Source: Streptomyces iranensis (lineage in GTDB: Bacteria; Actinomycetota; Actinomycetes; Streptomycetales; Streptomycetaceae). Taken from it: a stretch of 64,000 bases of DNA. The DNA lies in contig NZ_JAGGLR010000009.1 in the NCBI RefSeq assembly GCF_017874715.1, positions 310,001-374,000 of the forward strand, given 5' to 3'. The notes beneath the pieces were generated by a model. That model had not been told where the DNA came from. It did not search any database and worked only from the letters and a program-made list of their open reading frames with translations. This document shows, piece after piece, positions 15,444 through 23,824 of this stretch. The position numbers and the translations under genes are program-made. Each line of letters begins with the position of its first letter. Positions within the stretch are counted from its first letter, which is position 1.

Positions 15444-17657
15444 TCAGACGAGGTCGAACCGGTCCAGGTTCATGACCTTGACCCACGCCGCGACGAAGTC
15501 GTGCACGAACTTCTCCTTGGCGTCGTCGCTCGCGTAGACCTCCGCGAGGGCGCGCAGCTCGGAGTTGGAGCCGAAGACGAGGTCGGCACGGGTGCCGGTC
15601 CACTTGACCGCGCCCGAGGCGTCACGGCCCTCGAACGTGGTCTGGTCCTCGGACGTGGACTTCCAGGTCGTGCCCAGGTCGAGCAGGTTGACGAAGAAGT
15701 CGTTGGTGAGCTTGCCCGGGGTCTCGGTGAGGACGCCGTGCCTGGAACCGTCGTGGTTCGCGCCCAGCACGCGCAGACCACCGACCAGGGCGGTCGTCTC
15801 CGGGGCGCTCAGGGTGAGCAGGTTCGCCCGGTCCAGCAGCAGGTACTCGGCCGGCAGGCGGTTGCCCTTGCCGACGTAGTTGCGGAACCCGTCGTACGTC
15901 GGCTCCAGCGCGGCGAACGACTCGGCGTCGGTGTGCTCGTCGGCCGCGTCGACACGGCCCGGGGCGAAGGCCACCTCGACGTCGACACCGGCGTCCTTGG
16001 CGGCCTTCTCCACGGCGGCGGAGCCACCGAGGACGATCAGGTCGGCCAGGGACACCTTCTTGGTCCCGGAGTTGAACTCGCTCTGGATGGTCTCCAGGGC
16101 GCGCAGGACCTGCGCGAGCTCGTCCGGGTTGTTGACCTCCCAGCCGCGCTGCGGCTCCAGGCGGATCCGGGCGCCGTTGGCGCCGCCGCGCTTGTCGCTG
16201 CCGCGGAAGGAGGCGGCGGACGCCCACGCGGTGCCGACCAGCTGCGAGACGGTCAGACCGGAGTCGAGGATCTTGGCCTTGAGCGCCGTGACGTCGGCGG
16301 CGTCGATGGCCTCACCCTCGGCCTCGGGCAGCGGGTCCTGCCACAGCAGGGTCTCCTCCGGGACCTCCGGGCCGAGGTACAGCGACTTCGGGCCCATGTC
16401 GCGGTGGGTCAGCTTGTACCAGGCGCGGGCGAAGGCGTCCGCGAACTCCTGCGGGTTCTCGTAGAACCGGCGGGAGATCGGCTCGTAGATCGGGTCGAAG
16501 CGCAGCGACAGGTCGGTGGTGAGCATCGTCGGGCGCTGCTTCTTGTTCGGGTCGAAGGCGTCCGGGACGATCTCCGGGGCGTCCTTGGCCACCCACTGGT
16601 TGGCGCCGGCCGGGCTCTTGGTGAGCTCGTACTCGTACTCGAACAGGTTCTTGAAGAACCCGTTGCTCCACTGGGTGGGGGTGGTGGTCCAGGTGACCTC
16701 GAGGCCACTGGTGATGGCGTCCTTGCCCGCGCCCGTGCCGTGGGTGCTCTTCCAGCCGAGGCCCAGCTGCTCCATCGGGGCGGCCTCCGGGTCCGGGCCG
16801 ACGGCGTCCGCGGGGCCCGCGCCGTGGGTCTTGCCGAAGGTGTGGCCACCGGCGATGAGGGCGACGGTCTCCTCGTCGTTCATCGCCATCCGGCGGAACG
16901 TCTCACGGATGTCGCGGGCCGCGGCGATCGGGTCCGGGTTGCCGTTGGGGCCCTCCGGGTTGACGTAGATCAGACCCATCTGGACCGCGCCGAGCGGGTT
17001 CTCCAGCTCACGGTCGCCGGTGTAGCGCTCATCGCCGAGCCAGGTGGTCTCCGGGCCCCAGTAGACGTCCTCCTCGGCCTCCCAGACGTCCGCACGGCCA
17101 CCGCCGAAGCCGAAGGTCTCAAAGCCCATCGTCTCCAGGGCGACATTGCCGGTGAGGACCATGAGGTCGGCCCAGGAGATGCTCTGGCCGTACTTCTTCT
17201 TGACCGGCCAGAGCAGACGGCGGGCCTTGTCGAGGCTGGCGTTGTCCGGCCAGCTGTTGAGCGGGGCGAAGCGCTGCTGACCGGCACCGGCGCCGCCGCG
17301 GCCGTCGCTGATGCGGTAGGTGCCGGCGCTGTGCCAGGCCATACGGATCATCAGCGGGCCGTAGTTGCCGAAGTCGGCGGGCCACCAGTCCTGCGAGGTG
17401 GTCAGCACCTCGGCGATGTCCTGCTTCACCGCCGCGAGGTCGAGGGCCTGGAAAGCCTGGGCGTAGTCGAACTCCGCACCCAGCGGGTTCGCCACCGGGG
17501 GGTTCTTGGCGAGGATCTTCAGATTGAGCCGGTCCGGCCACCACTGCCGGTTGCCGCCGCCCTGCGTGGGGTGGGGAGCACGCCCATGCGCGACCGGGCA
17601 GCCCCCCGCTTCCTCTGTCTTCGGGTCTACGACGATTGCCTCATGGTTCTCGGACAT
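15444..17657 (-). CDS. katG: Bifunctional catalase-peroxidase KatG
   Basis: A 737-residue class I haem peroxidase, full length for KatG. Distal-pocket residues Arg105, Trp108 and His109 lie in MIRMAWHSAGTYR. The proximal histidine is in VALIAGGHTFGKTHG. The Tyr (DVYWGPE) and Met (VQMGLIYVNPEG) needed with the distal Trp for the catalase adduct are present. It detoxifies hydrogen peroxide in the cytoplasm and can activate pro-drugs. It starts at ATG 17657, 34 bp after the fur-type regulator gene. The furA-katG order is conserved in actinomycetes, where the regulator represses the operon. Confidence 0.98.
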   Translation of the reverse strand: MSENHEAIVVDPKTEEAGGCPVAHGRAPHPTQGGGNRQWWPDRLNLKILAKNPPVANPLGAEFDYAQAFQALDLAAVKQDIAEVLTTSQDWWPADFGNYGPLMIRMAWHSAGTYRISDGRGGAGAGQQRFAPLNSWPDNASLDKARRLLWPVKKKYGQSISWADLMVLTGNVALETMGFETFGFGGGRADVWEAEEDVYWGPETTWLGDERYTGDRELENPLGAVQMGLIYVNPEGPNGNPDPIAAARDIRETFRRMAMNDEETVALIAGGHTFGKTHGAGPADAVGPDPEAAPMEQLGLGWKSTHGTGAGKDAITSGLEVTWTTTPTQWSNGFFKNLFEYEYELTKSPAGANQWVAKDAPEIVPDAFDPNKKQRPTMLTTDLSLRFDPIYEPISRRFYENPQEFADAFARAWYKLTHRDMGPKSLYLGPEVPEETLLWQDPLPEAEGEAIDAADVTALKAKILDSGLTVSQLVGTAWASAASFRGSDKRGGANGARIRLEPQRGWEVNNPDELAQVLRALETIQSEFNSGTKKVSLADLIVLGGSAAVEKAAKDAGVDVEVAFAPGRVDAADEHTDAESFAALEPTYDGFRNYVGKGNRLPAEYLLLDRANLLTLSAPETTALVGGLRVLGANHDGSRHGVLTETPGKLTNDFFVNLLDLGTTWKSTSEDQTTFEGRDASGAVKWTGTRADLVFGSNSELRALAEVYASDDAKEKFVHDFVAAWVKVMNLDRFDLV

Positions 17658-17691
17658 GGAAATCCTTCCACGCTAGGGCGGATCATGGTGC

Positions 17692-18129
17692 TCAGGAACT
17701 GGTGGCGGTGGAACAGTCGGGGCACTGGCCCCAGTAGATGACCTCGGCCTCGTCGACGGAGAAGCCGTGGTCATCGGACGCGGTCAGGCAGGGTGCCTCA
17801 CCGGCGGCGCAGTCGACATCGGCGACGGCACCACACGACCTGCATACGACGTGGTGGTGGTTGTCGCCGACGCGTCCTTCGAACCGGGCCGGGTTGCCGG
17901 CCGGTTCGATGCGGCGTACGAGGCCCGCCGCCGTCAGGGCGTGAAGGGCCTCGTACACGGCCTGGAGGGAGATGTGGCCGACACGGTCGCGTACCCCGGA
18001 GGCGATCGCCTCGACCCCGAGGTGATCACCGTCCCGGACGGTCTCCAGCAGGGCGACACGGGCGGCCGTCACCCGCAGGCCGACACCGCGCAGCTCCTCG
18101 GCAGTGGTCGGAGTCTGGGATGCGGTCAT
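17692..18129 (-). CDS. furA: Fur-family peroxide/iron regulator FurA (CatR/FurS-like)
   Basis: A 145-residue Fur-family repressor. The winged helix covers about residues 15-80 (GLRVTAARVALLETV, HISLQAVYEALHAL). The metal site motif HHHVVCRSCG is at residues 91-100, with Cys96 and Cys99, and a second CPDC pair lies at 136-139; together the cysteines form a structural zinc site. I chose ATG 18129 (MTASQTPTT); an in-frame extension to 18195 would include an AT-rich promoter region. Placed directly before katG, it should sense peroxide or iron and repress itself and katG. Confidence 0.93.
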   Translation of the reverse strand: MTASQTPTTAEELRGVGLRVTAARVALLETVRDGDHLGVEAIASGVRDRVGHISLQAVYEALHALTAAGLVRRIEPAGNPARFEGRVGDNHHHVVCRSCGAVADVDCAAGEAPCLTASDDHGFSVDEAEVIYWGQCPDCSTATSS

Positions 18130-18174
18130 GGCGCAGAACCTACCCGTACAAACGCGAACGCTACAAGGAAACGA

Positions 18175-18215
18175 GCCGTTAAAGTCTAGCGCCACGCGTA
18201 AAACTTTTGCCCTGG
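18175..18215 (-). promoter_or_regulatory. Putative furA-katG promoter/operator
   Basis: An AT-rich island just upstream of furA in otherwise very GC-rich DNA. On the minus strand it contains two similar blocks, AAAAGTTTTACGC and TAGACTTTAACGG, about 14 bp apart; the second could include a -10 (TAGACT). FurA/FurS proteins are known to autoregulate through AT-rich sites at this position. No matching -35 was found. Confidence 0.4.
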
Positions 18216-18243
18216 TTCATCCCGATTTTCTCCCCCCACGCCC

Positions 18244-19305
18244 TCAGAGGCGCTTGGCGCTGCGGAAGAGCCCGGCGTAGAAGCCGTTGCCATCGATCCG
18301 GGAGACACCGCCGTTGTCACCGATGGTGGGGCCGTTCTGCTCCTTGCGGCTGGAGACGAACACGCGGTGGCCGTCGGTGTCCAGCCCCAGGTACAGGGCG
18401 ACATGGTCCATATGGTCGCCGGTGCGGTGATCCATCTTGAAGAACAGCAGGTCACCGGGTTGGAGCACATCGATGTTGGTGGGCCGGGTGTACCAGGGGC
18501 CGGAGCCCTGGATCTTGATGACATCGACGCCCACCTTGGAGCGGGCCATGCCGTTGGCGGTGCGCGGCAGGCCGTCGCCGAGGGCGTTGTTCGCCATCAG
18601 GGGGTAGCGGGCGCGGTAGCCCATGACCATGCGGATGAAGCCGGAGCAGTCCAGTGCCCGGTAGCGCTCCTTGCGCGCGGCCATCGTGGTGCCGTCGCGG
18701 AAGGTGTAGGAGATGCCGAGGTAGTCGTAGAAGTCGTTCTGCTCCAGCCGGTCCACGCCGTCCGGTTTGAACGGCCCGAAGACCGCGTCGCCCGCGTACG
18801 GGATGCCCTGGGCGTCCTTCTTGACCTTCGCGCCCGTCACGTACTGGAAGGCGATCGCGAAGAGGTCCTCCTTCTTGCTGCCGTAGTTCTCCTTGAACCA
18901 GTCCTTGAACCACTGCTTCTTCTCGGCGCCCTCGGCCCACGGCTCCGGCATCAGCCGCACCCAGTCCTCGGTGATCACCTTGGACTTGGTGTTGGCGGGC
19001 TCGCCGAAGGTGCGGGAGGGGCCGCGCAGGGTGGCGGTGCGGGCGTGGTCGGTGAAGGTGGCGAGGATCTGGCCGTTGCCGCCGCGCAGGATGGTGCGGG
19101 CGGGGTTCTTCAGCCGCTCCCAGGTCTGCTTGCCGCTCTGCTGGCCGGTGCCGTTCTCCAGGTTCGGCTCGTCGATGACGGCCTGGGTGGCCGGCGTCTT
19201 GTCCTGCTCGTCCTTCCTGAGCTCCACGGTCAGATAGCCGCTGGCGCCGAGCAGCGCGAGCACGGTGACGGCGTGCAGTACGGGGCGTTTCTTCTTCGGT
19301 GGCAT
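18244..19305 (-). CDS. NlpC/P60-like putative endopeptidase in PGA-type operon
   Basis: A 353-residue exported protein: a basic start MPPKKKRP and a signal-anchor helix VLHAVTVLALLGASGYLTV. Residues 60-215 form a region I do not recognise (WERLKNPARTILRGGNGQIL, then many Lys/Trp residues). Residues 216-353 resemble NlpC/P60 peptidases: Cys220 in ALDCSGFIRMV, His301 in GDHMDHVALYLG, and the LQPGDLLFFK strand. It would cleave D-gamma-glutamyl or related peptide bonds outside the cell. It starts 21 bp after pgsC and is the last gene of the operon, in the place where pgsA is usually found. A role in releasing or trimming a gamma-glutamyl polymer is attractive but inferred. Confidence 0.75.
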   Translation of the reverse strand: MPPKKKRPVLHAVTVLALLGASGYLTVELRKDEQDKTPATQAVIDEPNLENGTGQQSGKQTWERLKNPARTILRGGNGQILATFTDHARTATLRGPSRTFGEPANTKSKVITEDWVRLMPEPWAEGAEKKQWFKDWFKENYGSKKEDLFAIAFQYVTGAKVKKDAQGIPYAGDAVFGPFKPDGVDRLEQNDFYDYLGISYTFRDGTTMAARKERYRALDCSGFIRMVMGYRARYPLMANNALGDGLPRTANGMARSKVGVDVIKIQGSGPWYTRPTNIDVLQPGDLLFFKMDHRTGDHMDHVALYLGLDTDGHRVFVSSRKEQNGPTIGDNGGVSRIDGNGFYAGLFRSAKRL

Positions 19306-19326
19306 GGGATCGGCTCCGGTGGTGGG

Positions 19327-19809
19327 TCAGGCGGACGGCATGACGCCGAGGAGGATTCCGGCGGTGAGGACGACATACGCCATCAGCGTCACCGACCCGG
19401 TGGACAGCAGGGTGGCCCCCCGGGGCTGGCGGACCAGCTGGTAGGCGATCAGGCCCGGGACGATGAAGCCGAGGGTCTGGTTCGCGTACATCAGCGGGAA
19501 CTCGAGCGACAGGATGATCATCACGGTCGCCTGGAGGGTCACGCCGAGCAGGACGACCGCGGCGAAGAGCCTCTTGCCGTAGAGGATCACGTACTTCTGC
19601 ATCAGCAGCGTGCCCACGTAGGTCAGCACGGTGACGCCGACGACCATCGCGGCCCGCTGGAGATCCTCGACGAGGGTCAGCGCCAGCCAGCCCGGGGTGA
19701 TCATGCCGCCGGGCGAGAGGTTGGTGGTCAGGTAGCAGACCAGCGAGAAGAGCAGCCCGATGGCGATGCCGATGGCGGCGATCTCAGGGGTGAGGACGGA
19801 GGGGATCAA
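19327..19809 (-). CDS. pgsC: Poly-gamma-glutamate biosynthesis protein PgsC/CapC
   Basis: A 160-residue integral membrane protein with about five helices, the size of Bacillus PgsC/CapC. Conserved features are LTPEIAAIGIAIGLLFSLVCYLTTNLSPGG and the segment MITPGWLALTLV. With PgsB it forms the membrane amide ligase that polymerises glutamate. The start is TTG 19809, with AGGAG about ten nt upstream; the TTGA overlaps the stop of pgsB, so the two proteins are translationally coupled. An in-frame codon at 19836 would lie deeper inside pgsB and is less likely. Confidence 0.88.
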   Translation of the reverse strand: MIPSVLTPEIAAIGIAIGLLFSLVCYLTTNLSPGGMITPGWLALTLVEDLQRAAMVVGVTVLTYVGTLLMQKYVILYGKRLFAAVVLLGVTLQATVMIILSLEFPLMYANQTLGFIVPGLIAYQLVRQPRGATLLSTGSVTLMAYVVLTAGILLGVMPSA

Positions 19810-21335
19810 CGGTGCTGCTCTCCTGGGTTCTGCCACTGCTGGGAGTCGTCGGCGGGCGGGGCGGGCGGAACCCGCGGCTCGAACAGGCCGCGGGGCCGCG
19901 GGGCGTCGGAGGCCGGTACGGCGGCGGGCCAGGGCTCCCGGGAGCCCTGGCCGGGTGCCGTCCGCGGGTACGGCCGCTCGGGGGTGCGCTGATGCGGTAC
20001 GTGCGTCTGGGGCGCGTACCGGGTCTCGTACGCCTCCGGGTAGCCCTGGTAGGGGTCCAGGCGGGGCGCGTACAGCTGGACCGTGTCCACGTGCTCGACA
20101 TGGCGCTCGCCGCCCGCCGGTGCGGTCGGTGCCGCCGGGGTGTCATCGGCGCTCTCGTCGGGCGGCAGCTCGGCGAGGTGCTCCAGGAGGATCTCGCCCT
20201 GGCCGTGGATGTTGCCGATGGCGACCAGGGAGGAGTCAGGGCCGAGGCGGCCGAGCAGCTCGGCCATGAACTCCTCGGGATCCCGGCGGTCGCCGCCGAG
20301 GTCGACCGCGCGGTCCCGGTACTGGGCCGGGATGGCGTCGATGGCGGACTTGGCCGGGTGACCGATGACGAAGACCTGCTCGGGGTCGAGATCGGGGATG
20401 ATCTCGCCCATCTGGCCGTTGCGCTCGACCCGGTCGGGGCGGCAGTTGATGACCACGTTGAGCGGGCGGTGGACGGCGCCGAGGTCGAGCAGCTGGTTGA
20501 TGTTCATCAGCGTCGACTCGGGGTCGTTGGCCGCGAAGACGTTGGCGAAGCGCAGCTTCTTGCCGTCCTCGGTGGCGTACCGCTCGACGGAGAGCACGCC
20601 GGGGTCCGGCGGGGCGTCGTACATGCCCTGGAGGGCGGTCGCGCGGTCGACGCCCACCAGCTCGGCGACGGTGAGCGCGATGGCCACGTTCTCCTTGAAG
20701 GTGAACCAGCTGAAGCCGCGCAGCTCCTCGTCGCTGACCGTCGTGGGGTCGGCGTAGATCAACTGGCAGTTCCGGGCGTCCGCCTCCTCCTGGAGGATGT
20801 GGAAGCGGTCCTGCTCGGCGGTGACGCAGATGCCGTTCTCCGGCATGGACCGGCACAGCGAGCGCGCCACGTCGTCCAGCGTGGGGCCCATCTCGGCGAG
20901 GTGGTCCTCGCGGACGTTGCACAGCACGCCGATGGTGGAGCGGATCAGCTTGGACTGGTTGATCTCCTGGAGCGCCGGCATGACCGCCATGCACTCGATG
21001 ACGAGCGCGTCCGGGTCGTAGGCGGCGGCGCGGCGCACGATGCCGATCTGCTCGACCACGTTGGCGATGCCGAACTTCCGGTAGACGGGCTCCTCGGTGG
21101 CATCGGGGTGGATGAAGCGGGCCGCCGTACCGGTGGTCTTGGCCACGGTGGTCAGCCCACCGCCGCGCAGGGCGCCCGCGCACAGCCGGGTGATGGAGGA
21201 CTTGCCGCGGATGCCGTTGACCAGGACCCGGGTGGGGATCACGTCGAGGTTGGTCTGGTGCCGCCGCTGTTCGACGATGCCGGCGATCAGCAGGACGGCC
21301 TCGCACACCACGAGCACGGTGTAGAGGAAGAGCAC
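19806..21335 (-). CDS. pgsB: Poly-gamma-glutamate synthase PgsB/CapB
   Basis: A 509-residue Mur-ligase-like amide ligase. An N-terminal helix (FLYTVLVVCEAVLLIAGIV) anchors it. The ATP-binding loop is VNGIRGKSSITRL, matching Bacillus PgsB. IECMAVMPALQEINQSKLI and NVREDHLAEMGPT are further family blocks. The catalytic part ends near residue 395; about 115 further residues are Pro/Glu/Arg-rich and look disordered, which the Bacillus enzyme (about 393 residues) lacks. It starts at GTG 21335, nine bp after the dual-HAMP gene, and its stop overlaps the pgsC start. It should ligate glutamates through gamma-carboxyl groups using ATP. Confidence 0.88.
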   Translation of the reverse strand: MLFLYTVLVVCEAVLLIAGIVEQRRHQTNLDVIPTRVLVNGIRGKSSITRLCAGALRGGGLTTVAKTTGTAARFIHPDATEEPVYRKFGIANVVEQIGIVRRAAAYDPDALVIECMAVMPALQEINQSKLIRSTIGVLCNVREDHLAEMGPTLDDVARSLCRSMPENGICVTAEQDRFHILQEEADARNCQLIYADPTTVSDEELRGFSWFTFKENVAIALTVAELVGVDRATALQGMYDAPPDPGVLSVERYATEDGKKLRFANVFAANDPESTLMNINQLLDLGAVHRPLNVVINCRPDRVERNGQMGEIIPDLDPEQVFVIGHPAKSAIDAIPAQYRDRAVDLGGDRRDPEEFMAELLGRLGPDSSLVAIGNIHGQGEILLEHLAELPPDESADDTPAAPTAPAGGERHVEHVDTVQLYAPRLDPYQGYPEAYETRYAPQTHVPHQRTPERPYPRTAPGQGSREPWPAAVPASDAPRPRGLFEPRVPPAPPADDSQQWQNPGEQHR

Positions 21336-21344
21336 GGTGGGGCC

Positions 21345-23567
21345 TCAGTTCCTTCCGACGCCGGCGGGGGTCCGGCTGCCGCCGTCGCGTTTGCGGGGCT
21401 GCCCCTGGAGCTGCTGCCGGATCAGCTCCAGGCTGCGGACCACGGCGCCGACCTCGTCGTGGTGGCGTGGGAACAGCACGGTCTTGCGGTCGCCCGCGGC
21501 GAGCGCCTCGGCCTGTCCGGCCAGGGCGCGCAGGGGCCGTACGACGACGATGTGCAGCCAGCCCAGACAGGCGGCCGCGGCGGTCAGCCCCAGCAGTCCG
21601 GCCAGCACGGTCCGGTTCTGCAGGCTGTACTCGGGGATCGCGAGGCCCGAGGCGGGCTGCCAGCTGGCCAGGCTCCACTGGAGCGACTTGGCCGCACCGC
21701 CGCCGCTGAACGGCGCGACGGCCGCGACCCGTACGGTGCCGCCGCGCTGGACGGTGGCGTTCGCCTGCTTCGCGGCGAGCAGCGAGCTCATGTGCGAGGG
21801 CGCCTTCTCGAAGGCGATGTAGCCGGAGTCGCCGCCGATGACCCGGCCCTTGGCGTCCACGACGCGGACCTCGCCCATGCCCTGGCGGCCCAGCAGCGCG
21901 TTGACGAACTCGATGCGGAACTCGCCGACGACGGCGGCCCCGCCCCGGCCGGGCGCCTGGGCGGTGGCGGTGACCACGGGCTTCTTGCCGCCCTCGCCGG
22001 TCACCTCGATGGCGCGCTTCGAGGGGCCCTTTCCGTCCTCGTGGTGAGGGCCGTCACCGGCCCGCGCGAGGATCTCGCCGTCGGCGCCGAGGACGTACAT
22101 CGACTGGTAGCGGTCGTGGTCCTCCATGGTGCGCTCCAGGACCTTCTTCATGTCCTCGGGCGTGGTGCGGTCCCCGATCAGGGCGGCGACCGCGGACAGA
22201 TCGGCGTGGCCCTCGTTGAGCGCGCGGCGGACCCGGTCGCTGAGGGTCACGGTGCGGGACTTCTGGTCGTGGACGATCTGGGCCGGGACCTTGACGGAGG
22301 AGTCGGCGCGGTTGAGCACCAGCATCAGCGGGACCGACCAGACGAGCAGCAGGACGGCGCAGACGGCGAGCAGGGCACGGGCGCCCAGGCCCTTGCGTAC
22401 GGCCGGGCCCGGGGCATCGGCGGGCTCGCCCTGGAGCTGCCGGCGCAGCCGCTCGAGGGCGGCGCCCACCCGGGCGGCCTCGCCGGCCCTGGGCACGCTC
22501 ACCGGGCGGGCGAGGTCGCCGCGGGTGAGGCGGCGGCTCTCCAGGAACAGCCGGATCAGCGGGCGCTGCACGGTGCCCAGCAGCACCATCACCGCGAGCC
22601 CGCCGATGAACAGCAGGGCCCCGGCGGCGGCCACGCCGAAGGCGGGGCGGGTGATCTGGGAGACCTTGGCGGAGACGTCGACCCCGGTGACGACGGTCAG
22701 GCCGAGGCTGCTGGCGGTGGTGGACTCACCGGGCTGGGGCGGGGTGAGCGTGGCGTAGCCGCCGACAGCGCGGACGTCCTCGGCGGCGCCCCCGGTGAGG
22801 TGGCCGCTGACGCCGGTGTAGCCGCCCGCGCCGGGCTCCTTGGCCTTGATGGGGTGCTGCCGGCCCTTGCGCGCGGCGGTCTTGGCGAAGGAGTCGAGCT
22901 GCTTCCTGGCCCGCTCGCTGTCCAGGGCGCCGTGGCTGGAGAGCAGCCGGCCGGTGGAGTCGACGACGCCGATGGCGCGGCCCGGTCCGAGGTCGACACC
23001 GGGGAAGCCGAGGGTGCTGGAGGCGACGAGCAGTTGCTGCGGCCGACCCTTCCAGGACAGTAGGGCAGGGATGATCAGCCGGGTCTGGCCGTTCTCCAGG
23101 CGCACCATGCGCGGGGCCAGCCCGTCACTGCGCGAGAGCTTGCTGAGATCGATCGCGGTCAGCGGGACGTTCTCGCCGCGGGCGGCGAGCATCTTGCCCG
23201 ACTTGATCTCGATGACGGCGGTGCCACGCCACTTCTGGTAGACCTCGCCGACCTTGTCCAGCACGGTGTCGGCGGAGACCGGCTTGCCCTCGTTGAAGAG
23301 GGTCGCGGTGCCGGTGAGGTCGGTGACCGACTCGTCGAGCGACGCCCGTAGCGCGATGGCGCCGTCCTCGGCGACGTACTGCTGCGAGGTCAGGACCGCC
23401 CTGGGGACCAGGGCGTTGTCCGGTTTGCCCAGGGTGAGGGCGGTGATTCCCGCGAGGGAGAGAAGCAGAACCGACAGCACGGCTATGGGGGGACGAATAC
23501 CCCCCACAAGCGACATGTCGGCCCTTCGGCGGACCTTGTGCCGCCGCTTCGGACGCGAAGCGGCCAC
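21345..23567 (-). CDS. Dual-HAMP membrane protein without output domain
   Basis: A 740-residue protein with a duplicated layout: TM1 (about 25-45), extracytoplasmic region 1, TM2, HAMP-like helices (VQRPLIRLFLESRRLTRGDL), TM3 (ALLAVCAVLLLVWSVPLMLVL), extracytoplasmic region 2 with VLGADGEILARAGDG and VRVVDAKGRVIGGDSGY, TM4, and a second HAMP (VRPLRALAGQAEALAAGDRK). Both outer regions look Cache-like. It ends soon after the second HAMP, with no kinase, cyclase or methyl-accepting domain. I chose GTG 23567 because AGGAG lies seven nt upstream. It is the first gene of the pgs operon, nine bp before pgsB, and might sense the envelope and control polymer synthesis by direct contact; that is inference. 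Confidence 0.75.
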   Translation of the reverse strand: MAASRPKRRHKVRRRADMSLVGGIRPPIAVLSVLLLSLAGITALTLGKPDNALVPRAVLTSQQYVAEDGAIALRASLDESVTDLTGTATLFNEGKPVSADTVLDKVGEVYQKWRGTAVIEIKSGKMLAARGENVPLTAIDLSKLSRSDGLAPRMVRLENGQTRLIIPALLSWKGRPQQLLVASSTLGFPGVDLGPGRAIGVVDSTGRLLSSHGALDSERARKQLDSFAKTAARKGRQHPIKAKEPGAGGYTGVSGHLTGGAAEDVRAVGGYATLTPPQPGESTTASSLGLTVVTGVDVSAKVSQITRPAFGVAAAGALLFIGGLAVMVLLGTVQRPLIRLFLESRRLTRGDLARPVSVPRAGEAARVGAALERLRRQLQGEPADAPGPAVRKGLGARALLAVCAVLLLVWSVPLMLVLNRADSSVKVPAQIVHDQKSRTVTLSDRVRRALNEGHADLSAVAALIGDRTTPEDMKKVLERTMEDHDRYQSMYVLGADGEILARAGDGPHHEDGKGPSKRAIEVTGEGGKKPVVTATAQAPGRGGAAVVGEFRIEFVNALLGRQGMGEVRVVDAKGRVIGGDSGYIAFEKAPSHMSSLLAAKQANATVQRGGTVRVAAVAPFSGGGAAKSLQWSLASWQPASGLAIPEYSLQNRTVLAGLLGLTAAAACLGWLHIVVVRPLRALAGQAEALAAGDRKTVLFPRHHDEVGAVVRSLELIRQQLQGQPRKRDGGSRTPAGVGRN

Positions 23568-23824
23568 GGATGGGCTCCTCTCATGCAACTCACACCACAC
23601 AGAGCGCACTCGAGTGCGATCCGGACCGTCAGACAGCCAGACCGATCAAAGGGTTGCACATCTTAAAGAAAAAACGAGGAAACCTGTTTGGTCTCAATCA
23701 AGTCTGGGCAGACGGTGGCCTTGCATTCTTTGCCGGGCGTTCACCCAGAGGTCATTCTTCACCGTTCTTCACCCCTCTCATCCCGATATGCCCTTGTAAA
23801 GCGGGTGGTTACGATGAGGCGGTC

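Noticed and set aside
19812..23063. A plus-strand open frame of more than 1000 codons opposite the pgs operon
   Set aside because: It is the antisense shadow of PgsB and the dual-HAMP protein, has no family features, and its composition is that of a reversed coding strand.
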